Source of the DNA: DASTDH01 sp035601575
GTDB lineage: Bacteria > Verrucomicrobiota > Verrucomicrobiia > Chthoniobacterales > JAFAMB01
Assembly: GCA_035601575.1 (NCBI GenBank)
Contig: DATNNZ010000464.1
Coordinates: 1-9,012 of the forward strand
Direction: 5' to 3'
DNA length: 9,012 nt
Positions within the stretch are counted from its first letter, which is position 1; every line of letters begins with the position of its first letter. The position numbers and the translations under genes are program-made. The notes below the pieces were generated by a model that saw only the letters and a program-made list of their open reading frames with translations, did not search any database and was not told where the DNA came from. Positions 1 to 5,511 of this stretch are shown here, in pieces.

Positions 1-333
1 GCAAAGGTCGATCAGAACGATCGAGTTACCCCAAGGCATTGCCAGCATGGCCGCCGCCGATAAAACCAGTCCGGCCAACAGCGTCGGCTTGCGGCCAATC
101 CGGTCAGCACTCCATCCGCCAAAGAAGGTGGCGGTCAATCCGCCGATCCCCCAACAGGAGACCGCCAGTGCCGCGACGTTTTCGGAGAATCCTTTACTGG
201 CAAGGAAGAACGAAAGAAACGGGAAAGCCATTGCGCCAATTCGGTTCACTAGGATTCCAGACCAAAGAATCCAGAAATCCCAGGGCAACCCACCGACCGC
301 ATCATGCCAAATCACAAAGAGCTTTTTTCGCAT
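1..333 (-). CDS. MFS transporter, N-terminal part (truncated by window edge)
   Basis: The minus strand is open from an ATG at 333 to the left edge, giving 111 residues with no stop. Hydrophobic stretches lie at about residues 20-44, 53-72 and 84-99, consistent with the first helices of a major facilitator protein. Between helices 2 and 3 sits the classic MFS motif A, GWSADRIGRK (residues 73-82), which is followed by a helix beginning PTLLAGLVLSAA. The start is supported by GGAGA about 5-9 bases upstream of the ATG; no in-frame start lies close upstream. The general look (short cytoplasmic N-terminus, ADRIGRKP) resembles drug or sugar efflux transporters of the 12-helix group, but the substrate cannot be read from this part. 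It is separated by 222 bases from the next minus-strand gene and probably has its own promoter. The identity as MFS is firm; anything beyond that is open. Confidence 0.9.
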   Translation of the reverse strand, partial: MRKKLFVIWHDAVGGLPWDFWILWSGILVNRIGAMAFPFLSFFLASKGFSENVAALAVSCWGIGGLTATFFGGWSADRIGRKPTLLAGLVLSAAAMLAMPWGNSIVLIDLC

Positions 334-461
334 CGGATTCTCCACCGAAAGTTTCCATGGTAGCCAAGGGAGAGAAGGAATCCAGAAGGCAGAATCAAGC
401 ATTTAGAATTTAGAACGGAGGCAACCGCGGAGCGCTCTGGACCAGACCACAAACGGCTACG

Positions 462-509
462 GCGCGCCAAAGCGCGCGACGGCGGCAGATCCGGCGGAGA
501 CAGGATCTG
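462..509. repeat. Two adjacent GC-rich dyads in the 334-555 spacer
   Basis: Two inverted repeats are seen directly. The first is GCGCGC-CAAA-GCGCGC (462-477). The second is CAGATCC, ten bases, GGATCTG (486-509), a perfect 7-base stem. They lie downstream of the minus-strand gene ending at 556, so they could fold in the 3' end of that transcript. Neither is followed by a T-run on either strand, so a standard intrinsic terminator is not supported. The rest of 334-555 holds no convincing gene: the open frame at 312-563 overlaps the MFS start and has a low-complexity, Arg/Ser-rich translation. The segment could be part of a dispersed intergenic repeat, which the single copy here cannot show. Confidence 0.4.
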
Positions 510-555
510 TTGAGCCTCCATTAATGTAGTGGTGGCGCTATCGGCGCTCCCGGCG

Positions 556-1191
556 TTACCCAATCCGCTCCCAAATATTTCCGTAGCGAACCGGGAAACC
601 GTATTTATCGGTTTCGATTTCCGCGTGAAAACCGCTGGCGAGACTAGTATACCGATATGTGCTTTCGCTTAAGCGATCATACCGCTGGCGGGCAGGAATT
701 ATCACAAACGCCGGAAGACGGATCCACGCTGCTTGAATTTCGGCGGATTCGCCTACTGCCAAGTTGAGACGATTAATCGGTAAAGCGTTCGTTGCCGGAG
801 TCAGTTCGATATCGACGTCGATACAACCGGCCAGCTCCGGTAGCCGGCCTCGATCGTCTCGATTCCAGGTTCCATCGCTTACGGAAAGCTCGAGATTCGA
901 TTCTATCAATCCGTAGCGTTGGTCAACTTTGACTTCTCGTGTTCTCCAATCGGAATCGCAGAAAATTTGGTAATAGACTTCGATCGGTTGATTTTCGTGT
1001 GCGGCGATAATCGTGCCGTTTAGCTGAAGACCAGTTCGTGAACAGATGAATCGGCAGATTTCAAAGCTTTTGTTGTCGAGCGCGCGACGCCAGATGACGG
1101 CAAACGAATTTGTGGCCGGCTCTGATTGAGCATTCATTACTGGCAGGACGGCGTTTTCAACGTTGTCGGTGAACAGCGGTTTTCTAACCAT
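556..1191 (-). CDS. Putative glycolipid-binding protein (PF06475 / DUF1089 type)
   Basis: The family is recognised from several conserved blocks. Numbering is from the ATG at 1137: W16-R17-R18 near the N-terminus, then LNGTIIAA (39-46), the block from VYYQIFCDSDWRTREV (about 54-69), the key block GCIDVDIELTPATNALP (104-120) followed by INRL, then QRYDRL (151-156) and a C-terminal YRYTSLASGFHAEIETD. These cover the whole family length, so the protein looks intact. It has no signal peptide and no membrane segment, so it is predicted soluble. The family name comes from structure-based naming of homologues; no ligand is proven from sequence. The start is uncertain. The ATG at 1191 (211 residues, with a TTG one codon before it) lies 15 bases after the upstream stop; the ATG at 1137 gives 193 residues, closer to the usual family start. 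Neither has a clear ribosome site. It is probably co-transcribed with the gene at 1207-1578. Confidence 0.85.
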   Translation of the reverse strand: MVRKPLFTDNVENAVLPVMNAQSEPATNSFAVIWRRALDNKSFEICRFICSRTGLQLNGTIIAAHENQPIEVYYQIFCDSDWRTREVKVDQRYGLIESNLELSVSDGTWNRDDRGRLPELAGCIDVDIELTPATNALPINRLNLAVGESAEIQAAWIRLPAFVIIPARQRYDRLSESTYRYTSLASGFHAEIETDKYGFPVRYGNIWERIG

Positions 1192-1206
1192 CAACAGAAC
1201 GAATGG

Positions 1207-1578
1207 TTAAGTATCCGTTGGTTGGTCGTGGGTTCCATCAGGCAGCATCTTAGTTTGCCTGGTCGGATCAAACGCGATTGTTTTTCCCGCAGCGGGCAAA
1301 TGGGCCACCAGCTCGGCGACGCAGATCCGATACGGTACGTTGGCGTTCGGGACAAATTGATGTAGCTGATGGGCCGCTTCCTTGAGGCTATGAGTGCGCC
1401 ACGATTTGCTTCCGTGCCCGAGCAGCCTGGCGCCGGTGTGCCATTCGATGGCTATGTCGATCTCCCGCTCTGAATCGTAAGTAATCTCAATTGAACACGA
1501 CGAACGCTGAACGTAAAACCGGCCGTCTTCCTGAGTTGCTTTCAATTCTCGGCTGATTGAAGAACCAAATCTATTCAC
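1207..1578 (-). CDS. Hypothetical protein, 123 residues
   Basis: I do not recognise this protein. It opens with GTG at 1578, with GGAG seven bases upstream, a good ribosome site that fixes the start. The N-terminal third (residues 18-48) alternates polar and hydrophobic residues, with FYVQRSSCSIEITYD and EIDIAIEWHTG suggesting several beta strands. Residues 65-76 (LKEAAHQLHQFV) look helical, and PYRICVAELVAHL (82-94) could be another strand-helix pair. The last 25 residues are polar and probably disordered. It has no membrane segment or signal peptide and one Cys pair without a motif (C28, C86). It is the first gene of a two-gene minus-strand unit with the glycolipid-binding protein, which begins within 20 bases of its stop, so a joint role is possible but not shown. 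The clean ribosome site and tight spacing argue for a real gene. Confidence 0.6.
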   Translation of the reverse strand: MNRFGSSISRELKATQEDGRFYVQRSSCSIEITYDSEREIDIAIEWHTGARLLGHGSKSWRTHSLKEAAHQLHQFVPNANVPYRICVAELVAHLPAAGKTIAFDPTRQTKMLPDGTHDQPTDT

Positions 1579-1750
1579 AATCCAACTCCGTTATTGGTCA
1601 TGGTTTCTAGATCGAAAAAACTTGTTCCCTGCTGTTGATTCACTCTTTATCCGCTGTCAAGAAACGAAAGGTTCACTCAGCCACAAATTCCGACAAACGA
1701 GACCGGCTTAGCTGATTCGGAATCGAAAATTCAGAGTAGTCAGAAAGGCT

Positions 1751-1773
1751 ATACAACCTTCGGCTGCTTGTAT
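1751..1773. promoter_or_regulatory. Dyad ATACAA-N11-TTGTAT upstream of the small gene at 1803
   Basis: A perfect 6-base inverted repeat with an 11-base spacer lies 30 bases before the ATG at 1803, in the divergent region 1579-1802. Its size and place fit either an operator for a dimeric regulator or a leader hairpin in the plus-strand transcript. No convincing -35/-10 pair could be set around it, and the match may be chance in an AT-rich spot. A second, shorter dyad, GATTC-G-GAATC, lies at 1714-1724. Confidence 0.25.
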
Positions 1774-1802
1774 GAATCCCTTTTTGGGCTTAGCCGTATC
1801 GT

Positions 1803-2039
1803 ATGACGGACCGAATCCGGGAACTTTTGAGAGCACGAGACTGGCGGCCGTTTACGATACATCGAGCCGGCGGTGACTCTATCCATGTCAGAACTCGCGA
1901 AAGCGCATGGGTGAGCCCATACGGACGGTTAGTTTTTGAAAAGGAGATCGGCCGCATCGAGGTCGTGAACCCTGACCAAATCACCGGAGTGGAATTGAAA
2001 CCGATCACCTTCAACGAAATAGAAAGTCAAACCGGGTGA
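1803..2039 (+). CDS. Small conserved-looking hypothetical protein, 78 residues
   Basis: The protein begins MTDRIRELLRARDWRPFTIHRAGGDSI in sequence blocks that I recognise as a recurring type of short protein in Planctomycetota and Verrucomicrobiota. An N-terminal amphipathic helix (residues 1-12) is followed by RPFTIH, then GGDSIHVRT, SPYGRLVFE and a strand-rich tail with IEVVNPDQITGVEL. Members of this type have no known function, as far as I know. It is soluble and lacks Cys or catalytic motifs. The ATG at 1803 has no clear Shine-Dalgarno site, but it sits exactly where the family-like pattern starts. Its 3' end overlaps by 13 bases the end of a possible convergent minus-strand ORF (2027-2206). 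The family recognition is from memory of the pattern, so it is moderately sure. Confidence 0.65.
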   Translation: MTDRIRELLRARDWRPFTIHRAGGDSIHVRTRESAWVSPYGRLVFEKEIGRIEVVNPDQITGVELKPITFNEIESQTG

Positions 2040-2206
2040 CCGCCGCACGGAATCTGGCATTGAAGCACGCCCCCTTCACACATTTCGGCGACGTTTTCTT
2101 CGGCAGCGGCGACTGTCCCAATACGCCTTCCGTTTTGGTTGGCCTCGAAGTTCACGCGGAGCTGCGCGCTTAGTGCTACCACAAACCGCAGTCGCCTTCT
2201 CGTCAT
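2027..2206 (-). CDS. Possible small protein, 59 residues, encoded by one arm of an inverted repeat
   Basis: From an ATG at 2206 with GGGAGG directly before it (probably too close to be ideal), the minus strand is open for 59 residues: an Arg-rich start (MTRRRLRFVVALSAQLR), then VNFEANQNGRRIGTVAA, then a Cys-containing tail (C43, C50, C54). The frame also stays open upstream to a GTG at 2287, giving 86 residues. I do not know the family. Support for coding comes from the opposite repeat arm (2342-2455), which encodes a nearly identical NFEADQNGRRIGTVAAED with mostly synonymous base differences. It could equally be a repeat-borne fragment of a larger gene. The 13-base overlap with the end of the convergent gene at 1803-2039 is unusual but possible. 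Confidence 0.25.
   Translation of the reverse strand: MTRRRLRFVVALSAQLRVNFEANQNGRRIGTVAAAEENVAEMCEGGVLQCQIPCGGHPV
2097..2206 (-). repeat. Long imperfect inverted repeat, left arm
   Basis: Read on the minus strand, this arm pairs with 2342-2455 on the plus strand. The best-matched part, 2104-2168, contains GGCGACTGTCCCAATACGCC (2109-2128), which recurs exactly in reverse complement in the other arm at 2430-2449. It continues with weaker identity through GCAGTCGCC (2188-2196). Base differences are mostly single substitutions plus short indels. About 135 bases separate the arms. On its minus strand the arm starts at the ATG of the possible ORF at 2206. Confidence 0.8.
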
Positions 2207-2341
2207 CCTCCCTGGACGGATCGAACCCAGCATACGAATCCGTGGGGCAATGGCGATTACTCGATCAAACGCGTAGCATGGTTTCACATCAGCGGATCTT
2301 CAAGATTTGTTAAGGCTAGGTCTGAGCCACGTGCCCAGTGC

Positions 2342-2455
2342 GATGGCAAACGATGGCGACTGCTGTTTTTGGCATCATTAAAACCGCGCAGCTCCCGGGG
2401 TGAACTTCGAGGCCGACCAAAACGGGAGGCGTATTGGGACAGTCGCCGCTGAAGA
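2342..2455 (+). repeat. Long imperfect inverted repeat, right arm (frame-broken copy)
   Basis: This is the plus-strand partner of 2097-2206. Its translation begins as KRWRLLFLASLK in one frame (from 2348) and continues as VNFEADQNGRRIGTVAAED in another (from about 2399). Two short insertions relative to the left arm, beside GCGCAGCTC (2386-2394), cause the shift, so this copy looks decayed. The frame then runs on to a TGA near 2517. The arm ends about 150 bases before the sigma-54 promoter candidate of the nitrate operon. The wider region 2040-2655 holds no confident gene; it contains this repeat pair and the promoter candidate. Confidence 0.75.
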
Positions 2456-2609
2456 CAGGCGAATTGTCCATTTTGACCACGGGAGTTGCGCAAAGATCAC
2501 CATGCTTTCGGACGGATAGGTTCGTGAGAGAGCCGCGGAAGTTCGAAATCTCCCAATTTCCTAAGCAAAAACCAAATTATTCGGACTCCAGGCGAGCCAT
2601 CGCTGGGCC

Positions 2610-2626
2610 TTGGCACGCATCGCGCT
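2610..2626 (+). promoter_or_regulatory. Candidate sigma-54 (RpoN) promoter of the nitrate operon
   Basis: The sequence TTGGCACGCATCGCGCT matches the -24 block of the RpoN consensus (YTGGCACG) at every base. It keeps the required GG-N10-GC spacing (GG at 2612-2613, GC at 2624-2625), and the -12 block matches three of five positions (GCGCT against TTGCW). Transcription would begin near 2637, leaving a 5' leader of about 19 bases before the narK ATG at 2656. Nitrogen assimilation operons are commonly sigma-54 dependent with NtrC-type activators, which fits the gene content. No convincing NtrC-type tandem site was found upstream. Confidence 0.45.
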
Positions 2627-2655
2627 CACCTCTCTCCTTACGCAAAATTTTTCAA

Positions 2656-3864
2656 ATGTTGAAACTTTCGGATCTAAAGCACAGCGGCCATTTGCCAACC
2701 CTGATATCGGCTTTCCTTTACTTCGATTTCAGTTTCATGATCTGGACTGTGTTGGGACCATTGGGCGCTCAGGTCGGCGAGACGTTACATCTTTCACCGG
2801 ATCAGAAGGGTTTGATGGTTGCAGTACCGATCCTGTCCGGCGCTTTCCTTCGGATTCTACTCGGGCTATTGGTAGATCGGATCGGCTCCAAACGGACCGG
2901 ACTGATCGCGCAAACCATCGTCATCTGTGGCTTGCTTAACGCCTGGCGCGCAGGGTTGCCGTCTTTGACCGCGACAATTTTGCTGGGGCTGGTTCTCGGG
3001 TTTGCCGGCGCGAGTTTTGCGGTGGCTTTGCCCCAGGCCGGACGGTGGTATCCGCCGAACATGCAAGGAGTTGTCATGGGCATTGCCGGAGCGGGTAACA
3101 TGGGAGTCGTACTCGATAGCCTGTTCGCTCCGCGATTGGCGCAAACCTACGGCTGGCAAGCCGTCTTTGGCCTTGCGCTTATTCCAGCGGTGCTGGTCCT
3201 GCTCATCTATCTTTTCTTTGCCAAGGAACCGCCGAGTTCCGGCCAGAAGAGTCAATTGTCGGATTACCTCAAGCTGTTAAGAACAACGGACGCGCATTGG
3301 TTCTGCTTCTACTACACCGTGAGCTTTGGCGGCTTCGTGGGCTTGGCCAGCAGTTACGTGATCTACTTCAAGAGCGAGTATGGATTAACGCCAGTGCAAG
3401 CCGGAGACATTGCTGCAGTCTGTACCTTCTTAGGTGCATTGCTTCGGCCGGTGGGCGGCGCCTTGGCTGATCGGACCGGCGGAATTCGCGCGCTTTATTT
3501 CTTCTATGGAATCGCCGCGCTAGCCCTCGCCTCCGGTGCGGTACTGCGGGACTACGGCTTCAATGTAGCCAGCTTTCTCATTGCTTCCGGCGCACTCGGT
3601 ATGGCGAACGGAGCGGTCTTCCAGCTTTTGCCGCAACGATTCCCGAGAGAGATTGGCATAATGACCGGTCTGGTCGGCGCCGGCGGTGGAATCGGCGGCT
3701 TTTACCTGGCCTACTCGCTCGGGATTGCCAAGAACTTGACCGGGGCGTATTCGCTCGGGTTTTTGGTGTTTGCCGCTCTTTGCGGTCTCGCGATTGTGGG
3801 TCTAAGCCTGGTCAAAGGAAAGTGGCGAGGGACCTGGGGTAGCATGGCTGAAGCCAAAATCTAA
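2656..3864 (+). CDS. narK: Nitrate/nitrite transporter, NarK/NasA (NNP) family of the MFS
   Basis: The protein has 402 residues and about 12 membrane helices, the normal size for single-domain NarK transporters, and moves nitrate across the inner membrane. Seen in sequence are MFS motif A GLLVDRIGSKR (70-80), its second-half copy GGALADRTGG (267-276), the first nitrate signature GIAGAGNMG (142-150) after ALPQAGRWYPP, and the second signature region GAGGGIGGFYLA (341-352). Arg66 (FLRILLG) and Arg264 (LLRPVGG) fall where NarK proteins keep their two nitrate-binding arginines. The frame is open upstream to 2434, but that 74-residue extension is polar, lies partly in the inverted repeat and crosses the promoter candidate. 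MLKLSDLKHSGH is the usual NarK-like start, so ATG 2656 is chosen although no Shine-Dalgarno site precedes it. It is the first gene of the operon, 12 bases before the FeS/anchor gene. Import with or without nitrite exchange cannot be told apart here. Confidence 0.93.
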   Translation: MLKLSDLKHSGHLPTLISAFLYFDFSFMIWTVLGPLGAQVGETLHLSPDQKGLMVAVPILSGAFLRILLGLLVDRIGSKRTGLIAQTIVICGLLNAWRAGLPSLTATILLGLVLGFAGASFAVALPQAGRWYPPNMQGVVMGIAGAGNMGVVLDSLFAPRLAQTYGWQAVFGLALIPAVLVLLIYLFFAKEPPSSGQKSQLSDYLKLLRTTDAHWFCFYYTVSFGGFVGLASSYVIYFKSEYGLTPVQAGDIAAVCTFLGALLRPVGGALADRTGGIRALYFFYGIAALALASGAVLRDYGFNVASFLIASGALGMANGAVFQLLPQRFPREIGIMTGLVGAGGGIGGFYLAYSLGIAKNLTGAYSLGFLVFAALCGLAIVGLSLVKGKWRGTWGSMAEAKI

Positions 3865-3876
3865 TCGAGGATTGTA

Positions 3877-5511
3877 GTGTCAATGTCAGGGAGCGGGGAC
3901 ATATTGCAGATACTGCTGGGAGAGCAGCAGGAGTTACCATTTGTCGAGCGTTTCGCCCAAGCACAGTCGAGCGACGAATTCCAACCTGCGGGCTTTTACC
4001 GGGAACTAATTCCAGATCGGCAACCCAATCCGGGAGAACAGCTCTGCTTTCAAGTCAATCTCGATGCGTGCACGGGTTGTAAGGCCTGCGTTAGTGCATG
4101 TCACTCGCTCAATGGACTGGACGAGGATGAAACCTGGAGAGATGTCGGGCTTCTGATCGGCCACGATCCGGAACAGCCATACCAGCAACATATCACCACC
4201 GCTTGTCATCACTGCGTCGATCCCGCCTGCCTGAACGGTTGTCCGGTCTTAGCTTACGAGAAGGACCCGGTTACCGGCATCGTTCGCCACTTGGATGATC
4301 AGTGCATCGGCTGCCAATACTGCGTGCTAAAGTGCCCGTACGACGTGCCCAGATACTCAAAACGGCGGGGTATTGTGCGTAAATGTGACATGTGTTTCAA
4401 CCGGCTCGCGCGCAACGAGGCGCCGGCCTGCGCGCAAGCTTGCCCGTCGAGTGCGATCACGATTCAGATCGTGTCCACCACCTCGATGACCGCCGCGACT
4501 GCTCGGAGCGGCCAACGGTTGGTACCGGGAGCTTTCGAATCAAGCTACACGCAACCCACGACCGCTTACGTCGGTCGAAAGTCTATTCCACCAAATGCGC
4601 GCCCAAGCGATCAATCCCGATTGCGGCTGGAGCATCCGCATTGGCCACTGATTGTGATGCTGGTTCTGACCCAAATGGCAGTCGGGCTTTCCGTGACGGC
4701 CGGTGCGCTGACTTTCTTGGACCCAACCGGATTCAAGATGTTCACAGGTTCAGCCAGCCTCGCAGTTTGCACCTTGCTCGCAGCAGGACTGGCCGCCAGC
4801 ATCCTTCATCTGGGGCGTCCGCTAGGAGCTTGGCGGGCTTGGCTTGGGCTTCGGACCTCCTGGATGAGCCGGGAAATCGTGGCGTTCGGTGGCTTTTTCG
4901 GACTCGCTTTGGCGCTGACAATTGTAGCTTGGCTGCCACCAAGATGGTCTCTGTTCGATGCTTCGATCCAACAGAATCTGCTAATCCAGGGAACTCGCAT
5001 AACCGCGGTAATTGGTATCCTCAGTATCGCTTGCTCAGCGATGATTTATATCGACACGCGGCGCCCATTCTGGGCATGGACACAAGTTCTGCCTAAGTTC
5101 TTCGGAAGCGTGGTAGCCACCGGTCTGATGGGTGCAGCGCTTCTCACGGTCGATCACAAAGAGTTGCTTCCTCTTTCTACCAGTTTGCTCACCGCCGGTT
5201 TGATTACCTTTCTGCTCCTCGCCGTCTGGGAATTGGCCGGAAGTCTCTACGCATTGCGCCGGAAACAACATCCACTTCGCATTTCCAGTAAAATCATTTG
5301 GTTTCGGCTCCCCCACCTTGCTTATCTGCGTGTAGCCTGCGCCGCTTTGGCCGCCGCGCTGAGCTTACTGGTCAATCGATTGTCGGCCGGTTCTCAATTT
5401 TGGCTCACGTTATCGGTCTGCGTGCTTTTGTTCGGTTGGATTCTGGGCGAACGTTACATCTTTTTTGTGAGCGCGGTCGCCCCGCGAATGCCAGGAGGGG
5501 TGGCTCCGTGA
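3877..5511 (+). CDS. Fused DmsB-like four-cluster FeS and DmsC/NrfD-like membrane anchor subunit of nitrate reductase
   Basis: This 544-residue fusion combines two subunits that are usually separate. Residues 55-200 form a DmsB-type ferredoxin domain with 16 cysteines in four groups: C65/68/71/75, C110/113/118/122, C143/146/149/153 and C170/173/185/189, enough for four [4Fe-4S] clusters. A linker of about 55 residues leads to a DmsC-like part with eight hydrophobic segments (about 257-279, 290-311, 333-353, 373-391, 407-424, 431-457, 481-499, 508-534) and the DmsC hallmark HLGRPLGAWRAW ... TSWMSRE (311-332). Expected role: oxidise quinol in the inner membrane and pass electrons through the clusters to the catalytic subunit encoded next. 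There is no Tat signal, so the FeS domain should face the cytoplasm. About 55 extra residues precede the first cluster. The start is GTG 3877 with GAGG six bases upstream; an ATG two codons on is the alternative. The gene overlaps the catalytic gene by 4 bases. Confidence 0.92.
   Translation: MSMSGSGDILQILLGEQQELPFVERFAQAQSSDEFQPAGFYRELIPDRQPNPGEQLCFQVNLDACTGCKACVSACHSLNGLDEDETWRDVGLLIGHDPEQPYQQHITTACHHCVDPACLNGCPVLAYEKDPVTGIVRHLDDQCIGCQYCVLKCPYDVPRYSKRRGIVRKCDMCFNRLARNEAPACAQACPSSAITIQIVSTTSMTAATARSGQRLVPGAFESSYTQPTTAYVGRKSIPPNARPSDQSRLRLEHPHWPLIVMLVLTQMAVGLSVTAGALTFLDPTGFKMFTGSASLAVCTLLAAGLAASILHLGRPLGAWRAWLGLRTSWMSREIVAFGGFFGLALALTIVAWLPPRWSLFDASIQQNLLIQGTRITAVIGILSIACSAMIYIDTRRPFWAWTQVLPKFFGSVVATGLMGAALLTVDHKELLPLSTSLLTAGLITFLLLAVWELAGSLYALRRKQHPLRISSKIIWFRLPHLAYLRVACAALAAALSLLVNRLSAGSQFWLTLSVCVLLFGWILGERYIFFVSAVAPRMPGGVAP

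Noticed and set aside
1126..1365. 79-codon plus-strand ORF
   Set aside because: It is antisense to the glycolipid-binding gene and the 123-residue gene, and its composition looks like a shadow frame.
1632..1660. Consensus -35 box TTGACA on the minus strand upstream of the gene at 1578
   Set aside because: At 16-18 bases downstream there is no acceptable -10 box (CAACAG at 17), so a sigma-70 promoter could not be supported.
2434..2655. N-terminal extension of narK from a TTG at 2434 (74 extra residues)
   Set aside because: The extension is polar and unlike NarK proteins, lies partly in the inverted repeat and spans the promoter candidate. The family-like start is the ATG at 2656.
5298..5507. 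N-terminal extension of the nitrate reductase from 5298 (70 extra residues)
   Set aside because: It lies wholly inside the anchor gene in another frame. The GTG at 5508 with AGGAGGGG upstream and a GTGA overlap is a far better start.
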